The notes beneath the pieces are model-generated. The model was given only the letters and a program-made list of their open reading frames with translations, had not been told where the DNA came from and made no database searches. From Eubacterium multiforme (GTDB lineage Bacteria; Bacillota; Clostridia; Clostridiales; Clostridiaceae), in NCBI RefSeq assembly GCF_030813415.1, contig NZ_JAUSUF010000001.1:744001-808000 (forward strand): a stretch of 64,000 nt of DNA, in the 5' to 3' direction. Below, in pieces: positions 1-9,355 of the stretch (position 1 is its first letter; every line of letters begins with the position of its first letter). The position numbers were made by a program, and so were the translations under genes.

Positions 1-704
1 ATCTTTGTTTTAATATTTACAGAGACATTACCTCCATTTTTTAAATCTTCTTTAAGATTTGGAGTTGTAACAAATGTACCATATTTAGCTACATGAATAT
101 TATCAGTAACTGTAAGGTATACATTTCTATATATTCCACTACCTGAATACCATCTACTACTTGGCTGAGTATTCTTTACTTTAACAGCTATTACATTATC
201 TTTTCCATCAAAATTTAGTTTCTTTGTAATATCAAATCCAAAAGGTGTATATCCATTTTGATATTCTCCAACTTCTTCACCATTTACATAAACAGTAGAT
301 TCCATATAGACTCCATCAAAATCAATATTTATCTTTTTTCCTTCCATTGACTTTGGTAACTTAAATGTCTTTCTATACCAGCCTGTTCCCCCATCTAGAA
401 AAGCAGCCTCATGAGTTGCAGGAGAATTTTTGTTAAAATCAAGTTCAATGCTCCAATCATGAGGAAGATTTAAACTTCTCCATTTTGAATCATTAAAACC
501 TTTTGATTCTGCTCCACCCTCATCTCCTAATTTAAATTTCCAATTATTCGTAAAATCAATTTTACGTCCCTTTTCAAAATTATCCTGAGGCTTTGAATCA
601 TTACTTTTATTTATTTCTGTTTCATTATTAGCCGCAAATACTGGTATATTTATACTGCATGTAGCTACTAAAAAAGACATAATAAAGGCAACTATTTTTT
701 TCAT
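1..704 (-). CDS. Secreted GH2 beta-galactosidase, N-terminal part (runs off the window)
   Basis: The gene starts at ATG 704 behind AGGAGGG and continues past base 1, so only about the first 234 residues are visible. They begin with a signal peptide (Lys-Lys, hydrophobic core, likely cleavage after VFA near residue 24), so the enzyme is exported. An acidic/Asn-rich linker follows. Then comes a sugar-binding jelly-roll of the glycoside hydrolase family 2 type, with LPHDWS, GGTGWYRK, FDGVYMESTVYVNG and SGSGIYRNV. The catalytic barrel is outside the window. It lies downstream of the tagatose-pathway genes, so release of galactose from host or dietary glycans is the likely job. Nothing in the visible part looks broken. 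Other GH2 activities remain possible. Confidence 0.85.
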   Translation of the reverse strand, partial: MKKIVAFIMSFLVATCSINIPVFAANNETEINKSNDSKPQDNFEKGRKIDFTNNWKFKLGDEGGAESKGFNDSKWRSLNLPHDWSIELDFNKNSPATHEAAFLDGGTGWYRKTFKLPKSMEGKKINIDFDGVYMESTVYVNGEEVGEYQNGYTPFGFDITKKLNFDGKDNVIAVKVKNTQPSSRWYSGSGIYRNVYLTVTDNIHVAKYGTFVTTPNLKEDLKNGGNVSVNIKTK

Positions 705-741
705 TATATTATTCACCCTCCTAAATTTTATTAATATATAC

Positions 742-801
742 AATTGACCTCATTAAGTGCATATATAATTTCTTTATACAATTTCCTTAATGAGGTCAAT
801 T
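742..801. repeat. Perfect 16-bp inverted repeat between lacC and the beta-galactosidase gene
   Basis: Bases 742-757 and 786-801 are perfect reverse complements (core TTGACCTCATTAAG) separated by 28 bases. Neither side has a clean T-run, so this is not a standard terminator. It lies about 20 bp upstream of the beta-galactosidase RBS. It could be an operator, an attenuator or an mRNA-processing hairpin. Confidence 0.6.
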
Positions 802-857
802 ATTTCTTTTGTTATTTTATTTAAACTACTTTTTAATTGCTATATTTTTAATTAAAA

Positions 858-1784
858 CTATAATTTTGTTACTTCTATTTCTTCCATAAGTTTATTTACA
901 GTGTCTTTATTAACTACTCCAGTTTCTTCTTCTAGTGCATTTGATGTACCACAAGCTGCTGCAAAGGCTAATATTTTCTCTATATTATATCCTCTTTCAA
1001 TACCTGTAGCTATTCCACCTACAAATGCATCTCCTGAACCAACTGGATTAACAGCTTTAACCTTTGGAACTCTAACTCGATACTTTTCTCCTTTATAACC
1101 TGCTATTGATCCATCTTTTCCTAAAGATATAACTACAAATTCAATTCCTTTTTTGTGAAACTCATCTATTTCTTTTAATATATCCTCTGTAGTTTCAACT
1201 TTTCTACCCATTATATCTTCAATTTCATCTTTATTAGGTTTTATAAAGAAAGGTTTTCCTTCAATTCCTTTAATTAAAAGTTCTCCACTTGTATCTAATA
1301 AAAACTTTTTATTATTTTCTTTTGCTATTTCTATAAGTTTCTTATAAATATCTTTAGATAAATTTCTTGGAACACTTCCTGATGCAACAACTACTGATGC
1401 ATCTTTTAAAAGCATTTTATATTTTTCTAAAAACTTTTCAAGTTCTCCATCTATAAGTTCTGGACCTGGTTCTAAAACTTCTGTTTGTTCTAAATCTTCT
1501 GTTATGAATGCCAAACATTCTCTTGTAGCATTTTTTATACTTACAAAATCATTTTTTATATTCATTTCAGAAAGCTTTTCTTTTATAAAATCTCCAGTAG
1601 TTCCACCTAAAAATCCAGTTGCCAAAGTATCTTCTCCTAATATAGTTGCAACATTAGCTACATGTAGACCTTTTCCTCCAGCAGTATTATGTACACTAGA
1701 AGCTCTCATTACTGTGCCTTTTTCTATATTTTTAATCTTATACTTCTTATCTATAGATGCATTAAGATTTAAAACTAATATCAT
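858..1784 (-). CDS. lacC: Tagatose-6-phosphate kinase (PfkB family)
   Basis: A 308-residue PfkB-family sugar-phosphate kinase. It has the N-terminal glycine motif GGKG (36-39) and the C-terminal ATP/anion-hole signature GSGDAFVGG with the catalytic Asp at 252. The family also includes 1-phosphofructokinase (a paralogue, fruK, is at 20149-21054). The neighbours LacA, LacB and a tagatose-bisphosphate aldolase make tagatose-6-P to tagatose-1,6-bisphosphate the likely reaction. ATG 1784 has AGGAGG upstream, and 19 bases separate it from the aldolase gene, consistent with one operon. Confidence 0.88.
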   Translation of the reverse strand: MILVLNLNASIDKKYKIKNIEKGTVMRASSVHNTAGGKGLHVANVATILGEDTLATGFLGGTTGDFIKEKLSEMNIKNDFVSIKNATRECLAFITEDLEQTEVLEPGPELIDGELEKFLEKYKMLLKDASVVVASGSVPRNLSKDIYKKLIEIAKENNKKFLLDTSGELLIKGIEGKPFFIKPNKDEIEDIMGRKVETTEDILKEIDEFHKKGIEFVVISLGKDGSIAGYKGEKYRVRVPKVKAVNPVGSGDAFVGGIATGIERGYNIEKILAFAAACGTSNALEEETGVVNKDTVNKLMEEIEVTKL

Positions 1785-1803
1785 TTTTACCTCCTAAAGT
1801 GAA

Positions 1804-2667
<864 letters not shown>

Positions 2668-2683
2668 TCACCTTCTATATCCC

Positions 2684-3205
2684 TTATTCTGCTGGATATC
2701 CTCCATTGTCCCATTTCTCTATAAATTCATCAAAGAAATGTTCATTTCCTAGTTGTCCATCTTTAACTTCAGCAATTCTATCTATTTTTTCTACTAATTT
2801 TCTATTTTCTTCAGTGTCTTCAAATTCAGTTTCTAAGAAAGCATCTATTATGTTTTCTATTAATCCTAATCCTGAAATTCTTCCACCCATTCCTATAACA
2901 TTTGCATTTAATTTTTTCTTAGCATATACTGCTGTACTTACATCTCTTACTAAAGCTGCTCTAGCTCCAAATACCTTATCTGCTGATGTTGTTATACCAA
3001 CTCCTGTACCACAAATAACTATAGCTAAATCTGCTTCTCCACTAACTACCTTTTCTGCAGTCTTTTTACCATATATAGGGTAATGAGTTCTTACATGATC
3101 GTAAGTTCCGTTATCTATAACTTCATGTCCTTTTGATTTTAAATAATCTGATACTTTCATTTTAATATCTGTTACTATATGGTCGCATCCAATTGATATT
3201 CTCAT
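2684..3205 (-). CDS. lacB: Galactose-6-phosphate isomerase subunit LacB
   Basis: A 173-residue RpiB/LacAB-fold protein, matching LacB in length. It has the conserved Cys65 in the CGTGVG loop and the phosphate-binding N-terminus MRISIGCDH. LacA and LacB together convert galactose-6-P to tagatose-6-P. The gene lies 14 bases downstream of lacA. Unlike RpiB it has the long C-terminal extension ending in a Trp-containing tail ([11 protein letters not shown]), typical of LacB. Confidence 0.9.
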   Translation of the reverse strand: MRISIGCDHIVTDIKMKVSDYLKSKGHEVIDNGTYDHVRTHYPIYGKKTAEKVVSGEADLAIVICGTGVGITTSADKVFGARAALVRDVSTAVYAKKKLNANVIGMGGRISGLGLIENIIDAFLETEFEDTEENRKLVEKIDRIAEVKDGQLGNEHFFDEFIEKWDNGGYPAE

Positions 3206-3219
3206 TTCTTCTCCTCCAA

Positions 3220-3648
3220 TTAAAGCATTTTATTTAACATATCTATTCTTATTTGATGTCTTCCTCCTGCATATTCAGAATTTAAATATGCATCAACAAT
3301 GTTCTTAGCTAATGTTTTTCCAACAATTCCTGATCCCATTGCTATTATAGATGTGTTATTATGACTTCTTGTCATGTATGCTGAATGTTCATCTGAAACT
3401 TCAGCACAAATTATATTTTTAAACTTATTAGCTGACATAAATGATCCAGCTCCATACTCATCTATAAGTATTGCTCTGTCTCCTTCATTTTCTAATATTC
3501 CCTTACATACTCTCTCTGCTGAATCTACAAAATCTAAATCATTCTCTGGTGTTTTATCAATTACTTCATAATCCTTTTCCATTAAGTATTCTTTTAAATA
3601 CTCTTTTAATTCAAATCCATTTTTATCTGCGCCAAGTAAAATTCTCAT
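3220..3648 (-). CDS. lacA: Galactose-6-phosphate isomerase subunit LacA
   Basis: A 142-residue RpiB-fold subunit, partner of LacB. I chose ATG 3648 (MRILLGADK) because AAGGAGGAAG sits directly before it; an in-frame upstream Met at 3669 has no such RBS and would overlap the repressor gene. The loop that carries the catalytic Cys in LacB and RpiB reads IDEYGAG here, without Cys. That is the usual LacA pattern, so the active site depends on the LacB subunit. Confidence 0.88.
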   Translation of the reverse strand: MRILLGADKNGFELKEYLKEYLMEKDYEVIDKTPENDLDFVDSAERVCKGILENEGDRAILIDEYGAGSFMSANKFKNIICAEVSDEHSAYMTRSHNNTSIIAMGSGIVGKTLAKNIVDAYLNSEYAGGRHQIRIDMLNKML

Positions 3649-3665
3649 TGCTTCCTCCTTGTAAA

Positions 3666-4418
3666 TCAATAAATGATTTTAGTATATCTTTTATATTGTT
3701 CTTCTTCTATTTCAGCAATATCTTTATCAGTTATTATGGCCGTAAGATCCTCTAATTTATAAAACTTATAGAAATCTTTTCTATCTAGCTTACTTGAATC
3801 GCATAAAGCATATTTTTCATAAGCATTATCTAATATAATTTTTTGAGAAAAGCCTTCTTCTTCGTTATATGTCATAAGACCATCTTCATATATACCATTT
3901 GCACCAACAATTGCTATATTAACTCTTAAATTACTTAAAGTTTCATTTGCAAAATTACCAACAAAAGTATCTGTAGTTTCTCTAAACTTTCCACCTACTA
4001 GTAACAAGTCAAATCTCTTATCATTTTTAAACTTTTGAAATACTGACAAACAATTTGTTATTACCTTTATGTATGATACATTTATATATTCATATAAAAG
4101 TTCATTGGTTGTACCTGGTCCTATATAAACAGTATCATTTTCCTTAATAAAACCTGCTGCTAATTTTGCTATATATTTTTTATTTTCTATATTTATTTCT
4201 CTCTTTTCATGAAGTAAAAGTTCGCCATTTAAATACATATTTTTATTTTTAGCGCCTCCATGAATTCTTATAAGATAACCTTTGCTCTCTAATTCTTTTA
4301 AGTCTCTTCTTAATGTCATTTCAGTTACATCAAGCTCTTTTATAAGTTCTGAATTTTTTATAACGTTTTGTTCTTCTAATTTTTCTATTATTTTTCTATG
4401 TCTTTCAACTTTTAACAT
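3666..4418 (-). CDS. lacR: DeoR-family transcriptional repressor of the lac/gat operon
   Basis: A 250-residue DeoR-family regulator. The N-terminal winged helix has the family signature in [19 protein letters not shown] and IRIHGGA. The C-terminal sugar-phosphate sensor domain (ISOCOT fold) has [12 protein letters not shown] and IVGANGIY. It lies inside the operon it probably controls, between the PTS IIC gene and lacA, with 17 bases to lacA. The effector is probably tagatose-6-P or galactose-6-P, by analogy with lactococcal LacR. A likely operator is the set of 10-bp-phased TGTTT repeats at 6881-6920. Confidence 0.85.
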   Translation of the reverse strand: MLKVERHRKIIEKLEEQNVIKNSELIKELDVTEMTLRRDLKELESKGYLIRIHGGAKNKNMYLNGELLLHEKREINIENKKYIAKLAAGFIKENDTVYIGPGTTNELLYEYINVSYIKVITNCLSVFQKFKNDKRFDLLLVGGKFRETTDTFVGNFANETLSNLRVNIAIVGANGIYEDGLMTYNEEEGFSQKIILDNAYEKYALCDSSKLDRKDFYKFYKLEDLTAIITDKDIAEIEEEQYKRYTKIIY

Positions 4419-4570
4419 ATTTTATACCTCCATATTAAAAATTAAATTACTTTCACAATACTATATCACTAAACATTTCTCATTATATAACTATTAATTT
4501 ATCTTTATAATAATTTTATAGTATTATCACATATAGAGGTACATTTATAGAGATATTTTTTATTTAGAAA

Positions 4571-5986
4571 TTATTTTTCACTAGCTTCCATTTCATATTT
4601 TTTGTTTCTCTTCTTCATTTGTTTTGCATACCAGAAGAAAAGTAAAACATATGCAAGTAAAACTGCTATTACTGCAATTGCATTTCCAGCTGTCATATTA
4701 CCACCGAATTGTCCTACTAATATTGCAATAAACTTTTCAATAGGTCCTTCAAGTGTTGAATGTGTAATTAATGTTCCTACTGGTAAACCTGCTGGGAATG
4801 CTCCTACTGCTTTAGCTGTAGTTGTTACAAATCCTGCTATTGCAGTACCTGACCATAAGAATATTGGTAACATAAAACATCCTGTAATAATCATTCTAAT
4901 CATCTTACCTCTAGTAACTACTAATAATGCAGGTGTTAAACCGATTGCAATTATTCCTCCTAATGGTAAAATTTTATTTCCTGGTAAAAATAGTGCCATA
5001 ACTAACATAATTGGTGCTAAAACATTTGCAGCTGCCCACATTTCTGCTCTTGATGCTAAGAAAGGCCAGTCAATACCTATATTGAACTTTCTTCCAGCAA
5101 ATTTTTTACTTAAGAAGTTTGTAATACCTTGTGATAATGGTTCAACTGCTTCAATAAACCAGCTTCCAACAAATGAGAATAATTCAAGACACATACCACC
5201 TGTAAATGCTAATGTAAATATTGTTTGTGGTTTTTGTCTTCCAAGTATTCCAACGAATACTCCTAGATAACAACCAATTGCAAATTTACTTCCCCAGAAT
5301 CCTATTCTCTTATTTAATTGAGCAGCATCAAAATCATACTTATCTAAGAAAGGAAAAATTTTATCAAAAATCTTATCAAATACCATAATTATTGGATTTA
5401 ACATAAAGTTTAAGTGAGTTGTAGTTGTTGGATTTGTATCTGGCATATTTAATAGATCATTAAATGTTGGTTTCATTAAATCTGCATTTAAAATCTTTAA
5501 AATACCTATTAAAACTACTAATAGTGTTGCTAATAATAAATTATTATCTGAGTAATACATTACTATTAATCCTATTATTGATAGATGCCATATGTTAAAT
5601 ATATCAACATCTAGTGTGTCTGTTTTCTTTAAAACTAACATGATTATATTAACAATTACCATAATCATTAAGAAATACAATGTGTAAACAGAACCCCATG
5701 TTATTGTAGCAAGTGGTGCCCAGCCCACATCTGTAATTGATAATTGAATACCTGTTGACTTAACAAAGTCTTGAAGTGCAGGTGCAAAATTACCTGTTAA
5801 AATTCCAATTACTGAACCCATTGCAGTAAGTGCAATTGCAAGTTTTATACCACCTTCTAAAGCCTTTGAAAATTTAACCCTCATACATACTGCAAGTAGT
5901 GTTAAAACAATAAGCATCATTGGTGGAGCACCTAAGTTTATTAATGGTCTAAAAATACTATTAGCAAAATCTATTATACCGTTCAT
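4571..5986 (-). CDS. gatC: PTS galactitol-family EIIC permease (probable galactose transporter)
   Basis: A 471-residue polytopic membrane protein of the galactitol-type EIIC family, with about ten or more hydrophobic segments and a Lys/Arg-rich cytoplasmic C-terminus. It forms the sugar channel of the PTS with the IIB and IIA genes upstream. Galactitol-type PTS genes beside lacAB in streptococci serve galactose uptake, so galactose-6-P is the likely product here; this is inference from context. ATG 5986 follows GGGGAGG. Confidence 0.88.
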   Translation of the reverse strand: MNGIIDFANSIFRPLINLGAPPMMLIVLTLLAVCMRVKFSKALEGGIKLAIALTAMGSVIGILTGNFAPALQDFVKSTGIQLSITDVGWAPLATITWGSVYTLYFLMIMVIVNIIMLVLKKTDTLDVDIFNIWHLSIIGLIVMYYSDNNLLLATLLVVLIGILKILNADLMKPTFNDLLNMPDTNPTTTTHLNFMLNPIIMVFDKIFDKIFPFLDKYDFDAAQLNKRIGFWGSKFAIGCYLGVFVGILGRQKPQTIFTLAFTGGMCLELFSFVGSWFIEAVEPLSQGITNFLSKKFAGRKFNIGIDWPFLASRAEMWAAANVLAPIMLVMALFLPGNKILPLGGIIAIGLTPALLVVTRGKMIRMIITGCFMLPIFLWSGTAIAGFVTTTAKAVGAFPAGLPVGTLITHSTLEGPIEKFIAILVGQFGGNMTAGNAIAVIAVLLAYVLLFFWYAKQMKKRNKKYEMEASEK

Positions 5987-6037
5987 TAAATTTACCTCCC
6001 CATAATCTCTCTTTATTAAATTTTAAATTGATTGTTA

Positions 6038-6340
6038 TTACTTGTTTAAAGTTTTTATTATTCTTTCAACTTCATCAAATACTGGCTTACTCATCATTGG
6101 CATTCTATATAAGATAGGTCCAGCTTCAACTATTGGAATAGTTATTTCGAATCCACAATCTGGTGCAGAAATTGGTGCAAATATATCATATTTAGCAATC
6201 ATATCTTCAGTAATATCTTTTATCATTACTGCATCTGCATGAACTTCATATCCTCTGTTTGCCATTTCCTCCTCAATTGCATTTTTTATTTGGTGACTTG
6301 AATTTACTCCAGCTCCACAAGCTGCTAAAATTTTTATCAT
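6038..6340 (-). CDS. gatB: PTS galactitol-family EIIB component
   Basis: A 100-residue soluble EIIB protein. The phosphocysteine is Cys8 in the N-terminal P-loop ACGAGVNSS, the hallmark of the galactitol/lactose-type IIB fold. It passes phosphate from IIA to the sugar during transport by the IIC permease. AGGAGG precedes ATG 6340. The gene sits between IIA and IIC in one transcription unit. Confidence 0.9.
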   Translation of the reverse strand: MIKILAACGAGVNSSHQIKNAIEEEMANRGYEVHADAVMIKDITEDMIAKYDIFAPISAPDCGFEITIPIVEAGPILYRMPMMSKPVFDEVERIIKTLNK

Positions 6341-6373
6341 AATATAACTCCTCCTTAAAAATATATTTAAATT

Positions 6374-6850
6374 TTATTGATTTACTATTTTATATATTTC
6401 ATCAGTTGTATTTGCTTTTTCAAGCTTGTCTATATTTTCTTTATTCGTAACAAATTGCATTAAACTTGCCAAAATATTAGCTTGTTCTCCACCAGCTTCA
6501 TTTAAAATCATAAATAAATATTTGACCTTAAGTTCCTTTGATGGATCCATCATATTTTTAAAGCTTAATTCGTTATTTAATTTAACTACTACAACCTTCG
6601 TAACATTACAGTAACCACTTTCTGTATGTGGAATGGCTACATTTGGCATTTTATTATCAATAACACTTAAATCAATACCTGTAGGGAATTCTTCTTCTCT
6701 TTTCTTTAATGCCTCTATGTAATCTTCTTTAACTAATCCCTTTTTGAATAATTTATCAGCAATCTTTTCAAAAGCTTCATTACTTTCATTAAAATCTTCG
6801 ATAAAAATTAAATCAGGTTCAAATAAATTTAAAATTTTATCCTTATTCAC
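6374..6850 (-). CDS. gatA: PTS EIIA component (fructose/mannitol-galactitol type)
   Basis: A 158-residue EIIA domain protein. His75 in VAIPHTESGY is the phosphorylated histidine of the EIIA-2 superfamily. It is the first gene of the lac/gat operon and takes phosphate from HPr. The start is a GTG at 6850 behind GAGGGGAG. The promoter and candidate operators lie directly upstream (6881-6950). Confidence 0.87.
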   Translation of the reverse strand: MNKDKILNLFEPDLIFIEDFNESNEAFEKIADKLFKKGLVKEDYIEALKKREEEFPTGIDLSVIDNKMPNVAIPHTESGYCNVTKVVVVKLNNELSFKNMMDPSKELKVKYLFMILNEAGGEQANILASLMQFVTNKENIDKLEKANTTDEIYKIVNQ

Positions 6851-6880
6851 AAAAATTCTCCCCTCTATTAACCATGTTTT

Positions 6881-6920
6881 TGTTTGTTTATGTTTGTTTT
6901 TGTTTTATTTTGTATGATTT
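6881..6920 (-). promoter_or_regulatory. Four 10-bp-phased TGTTT-type repeats, candidate LacR operator
   Basis: Read on the plus strand, four consecutive 10-base blocks start at 6881, 6891, 6901 and 6911 with TGTTTG, TGTTTG, TGTTTT and TGTATG. A further CATGTTTT lies just before. They cover roughly +1 to +35 of the predicted transcript. Phasing at one helical turn fits binding of an oligomeric DeoR repressor. Confidence 0.5.
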
Positions 6921-6921
6921 A

Positions 6922-6950
6922 ATTATATATAAATACGTTTACATAAGCAA
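6922..6950 (-). promoter_or_regulatory. Predicted sigma-A promoter of the lac/gat operon with candidate cre site
   Basis: On the minus strand the -35 is TTGCTT (6950-6945), then a 17-bp spacer, then the -10 TATAAT (6927-6922). The spacer contains TGTAAACGTATTTA (6943-6930), which matches 12 of 14 positions of the CcpA cre consensus TGWNANCGNTNWCA. Carbon catabolite repression is therefore plausible. Confidence 0.6.
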
Positions 6951-7106
6951 TTATAATATTTAGAAAAATACTCCATTTTTATTCATATTATTTTTTATAT
7001 AACGATTACATTAATAAAATATACTTTTTATTCTAATTATCTTCACTTTTCTCTCGAATAATTACTAATCTATATTATTTATGTTATAAATTTGAAAATT
7101 TAATAT

Positions 7107-7148
7107 AAAAAAAGAGAATTGTATTAAATTTCTTTTAATACAATTCTC
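7107..7148 (-). terminator. Rho-independent terminator after the XRE regulator
   Basis: A perfect 15-bp stem (7114-7128 with 7134-7148) and a 5-base loop are followed on the minus strand by seven T. Confidence 0.9.
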
Positions 7149-7206
7149 CTATATTTTATAAAAATTTTCTTCAAAATAGCTATTTTTCAAACATTTAAAT
7201 ACTTTT

Positions 7207-7416
7207 CTAATCATTTTTCCTATATTCTAATATATCTCCAGGCTGACAATCTAATACTTTACAAATCTCTTCTAAAGTAGAAAATCTTATAGCTTTAGCT
7301 TTTCCATTTTTTAATATTGAAAGATTTGCCTGAGTAATTCCTACTCTTTCAGCAAGCTCTGTTAAAGTAATTTTTCTTTTCGCCATCATTACATCTAAAT
7401 TTGTTACTATGCTCAT
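7207..7416 (-). CDS. Small XRE/YozG-type helix-turn-helix regulator
   Basis: A 69-residue protein that is almost entirely one Cro/C1-type helix-turn-helix domain (TLTELAERVGITQANLSIL, then a second helix ending LEEICKVLDCQPGDIL). Such mini-regulators commonly pair with a DUF2975 membrane protein, as here: the membrane gene ends 9 bases upstream and the two are probably co-transcribed. The target is unknown and may be its own operon. Confidence 0.82.
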   Translation of the reverse strand: MSIVTNLDVMMAKRKITLTELAERVGITQANLSILKNGKAKAIRFSTLEEICKVLDCQPGDILEYRKND

Positions 7417-7425
7417 TTCTTCACC

Positions 7426-7896
7426 TTATATTACATATTTATTTTCTTCCTCTAAGACTTCTGATTTTTCATTTATTTTTACTGCTTCATTAAATATATC
7501 ACTAAATATTCTAAAAACCAATCCTATTACAACTAACAATATAGTTTCAAAAGTAATTGCATAACCACTTATAGATAATATTTCTAATGAATTTATTTTA
7601 TCCTTTATAAAATAAGAAACTACAGCCATAAGAAATATATAATTAGAAATTTTATTTAAAATATAAACATTTTCTATTATAAATACCTTCTTGTTACATA
7701 CATTTTTAATCAGTCCCTTTATTTTAAATAAAACTACTACCAATAAAATAAAAAATATTGTTAAAGTTATATAAGATAAAGCTAAATTTAAATTTTTTAT
7801 ATTTTTGAACCCATTAATTATATTTGAAAATACAACTACTCCTATTATAAAAATTGCTAAATTAATTAATCCTCTTGTTAATTTTAAATATCTCAT
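7426..7896 (-). CDS. DUF2975-like four-helix membrane protein
   Basis: A 156-residue integral membrane protein with four hydrophobic helices (about residues 10-30, 40-60, 85-105 and 118-140) and a charged C-terminal tail. Size, topology and the adjacent YozG-type regulator fit the DUF2975 family, whose biochemical role is not known. The pair may act as a membrane-linked sensor and regulator; that is inference. Confidence 0.65.
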   Translation of the reverse strand: MRYLKLTRGLINLAIFIIGVVVFSNIINGFKNIKNLNLALSYITLTIFFILLVVVLFKIKGLIKNVCNKKVFIIENVYILNKISNYIFLMAVVSYFIKDKINSLEILSISGYAITFETILLVVIGLVFRIFSDIFNEAVKINEKSEVLEEENKYVI

Positions 7897-7979
7897 AAAA
7901 TCCCTCCTTATAACTTATTGTACCTTATCACTTAATGATATACAATATTTTTTTATCGAAAAACAATATACTTATAAAT

Positions 7980-8016
7980 AAAAAAATTAAGGTTATGATT
8001 ATTTTAAACCTTAATC
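7980..8016 (-). terminator. Terminator downstream of prfB
   Basis: The stem ATTAAGGTT/AACCTTAAT (7986-7994 with 8007-8015) is followed on the minus strand by a T-run. It lies between prfB and the DUF2975 gene. Confidence 0.7.
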
Positions 8017-8145
8017 TTTTATATAAATTATCCATTTTTTAATACTATATTTAATAAATCTATGTTTTAAACTAGCTTTGATTTTAGATAGAGCTGTAAG
8101 CTTCTAAGGGCTACCTAAAATCAATACTGAACTAAAATATATTTT

Positions 8146-9253
8146 CTAAGAGTTTAAATCACTAGAAAGATATGAGTTTATAAATATATCAATATCTCCA
8201 TCCATTACCCCTTGAACATTTGAAGTTTCTTCTAAAGTTCTATGATCTTTAACCATGTTATAAGGATGAAATACATAAGATCTTATCTGACTTCCCCATC
8301 CCATATCTTTAAGTTCTCCAGTTAGATCTTCTATCTTTTCCTTATGAGCTCTTTCCTTTAATTCTATAAGTTTAGATTTAAGCATTTTCATTGCTGTATC
8401 TCTATTTGAAAACTGACTTCTTTGATTTTGGCATTGAACAACTATTCCAGTTGGTATATGAGTTATTCTAACTGCTGATTCTGTTTTATTAACATGCTGT
8501 CCACCAGCTCCACTAGCTCTATAAGTATCAATTTTTAAATCATCTGATTTTATTTCAATATCTTGATTTGTTGTAAGTTCTGGTAAAACTTCTACTGAAG
8601 CAAAGGATGTTTGTCTCTTTCCATTTGAATTATATGGTGATATTCTAACTAATCTATGAATACCTTTTTCAGCCTTTAAATATCCATATGCAAAATCACC
8701 TTTAATCATTAATGTTACATTCTTTATTCCTGCTTCATCACCTTCAATTAATTCTAAAGTTTCCACAGAAAATCCTTTTTTTTCAGCCCATCTTGTGTAC
8801 ATTCTTAGGAGCATTTCAGTCCAATCATTTGCATCTGTTCCACCAACTCCTACATGAAGGTTTAATATTGCATCATTTTTATCATATTCTCCTGATAAAA
8901 GTATTTCTATTCTATATTCATCAACTAAATTTTCTAAAAGTTTAACTTCTGATACTATTTCATTTATTGAATCATCATCATCTTCTTCCATAAGATCATT
9001 TAAAATTTCTATATCTTCTATCTTTCTTTCTATTGTTTCAAATCTTTGAACTTTTGATTTTAAAAATTTACTTTCTTTAGTAATTTCTTCTGCCTTCTTT
9101 ATATCATCCCAAAAGCCTTGTTCTTGCATCTTTAAATCCAGTTCATTAATTTGCTTTTTTAAAACTTCCTTGTCAAAGTGAAACCCTCATTTCATCTATT
9201 TTTACTTTCAAACTTGGAACTTTACTTAAAGCCTTTTCAAGGTCTACTCTCAT
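8146..9253 (-). CDS. prfB: Peptide chain release factor 2 with programmed +1 frameshift
   Basis: RF2 recognises UGA and UAA stop codons. The reading frame is in two parts. Translation starts at ATG 9253 (GAGGTGAT RBS), runs 26 codons to CTT (9178-9176), meets an in-frame TGA (9175-9173) and must shift +1 to continue in the frame ending at 8146. The total is about 368 residues, normal for RF2. The slippery site CTTTGAC and an AGGG element eight bases before it match the classic autoregulatory frameshift, in which low RF2 favours shifting. GGQ (AGAGGQHVN) is intact. The stop-recognition tripeptide reads SPY rather than the usual SPF. It lies 102 bases downstream of secA. Confidence 0.95.
9172..9185 (-). 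promoter_or_regulatory. prfB programmed frameshift site
   Basis: On the minus strand AGGG (9188-9185) is followed by TTTCA, then CTT TGA C (9178-9172). The in-frame TGA is the RF2 stop that is bypassed by a +1 shift on CTT/TTT. Frames upstream and downstream fit exactly. Confidence 0.95.
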
Positions 9254-9278
9254 CTAATCACCTCTATATTAATTTTAA

Positions 9279-9309
9279 TAGAGCATCGTTATATATAATA
9301 ACGATGCTC
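9279..9309 (-). terminator. Stem-loop between secA and prfB
   Basis: A perfect 12-bp stem (9281-9292 with 9298-9309) and a 5-base loop; the following minus-strand tail TATTAAAATT is only weakly T-rich. It may be a partial terminator that lets some transcripts continue into prfB. Confidence 0.6.
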
Positions 9310-9355
9310 ATTTTAATAAATTAATTGTAGCATAATAAACTTATTTTAGTTTATG

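Noticed and set aside
1..704. Beta-galactosidase as a pseudogene
   Set aside because: The frame is open to the window edge; it is cut by the window, not broken.
3220..3669. Upstream Met start for lacA at 3669
   Set aside because: It overlaps lacR and lacks an RBS; AAGGAGGAAG directly precedes ATG 3648.
8146..9253. prfB looked truncated or frameshifted
   Set aside because: The CTT-TGA-C site, the upstream AGGG and the exact +1 frame match the known programmed frameshift of RF2; it is functional.
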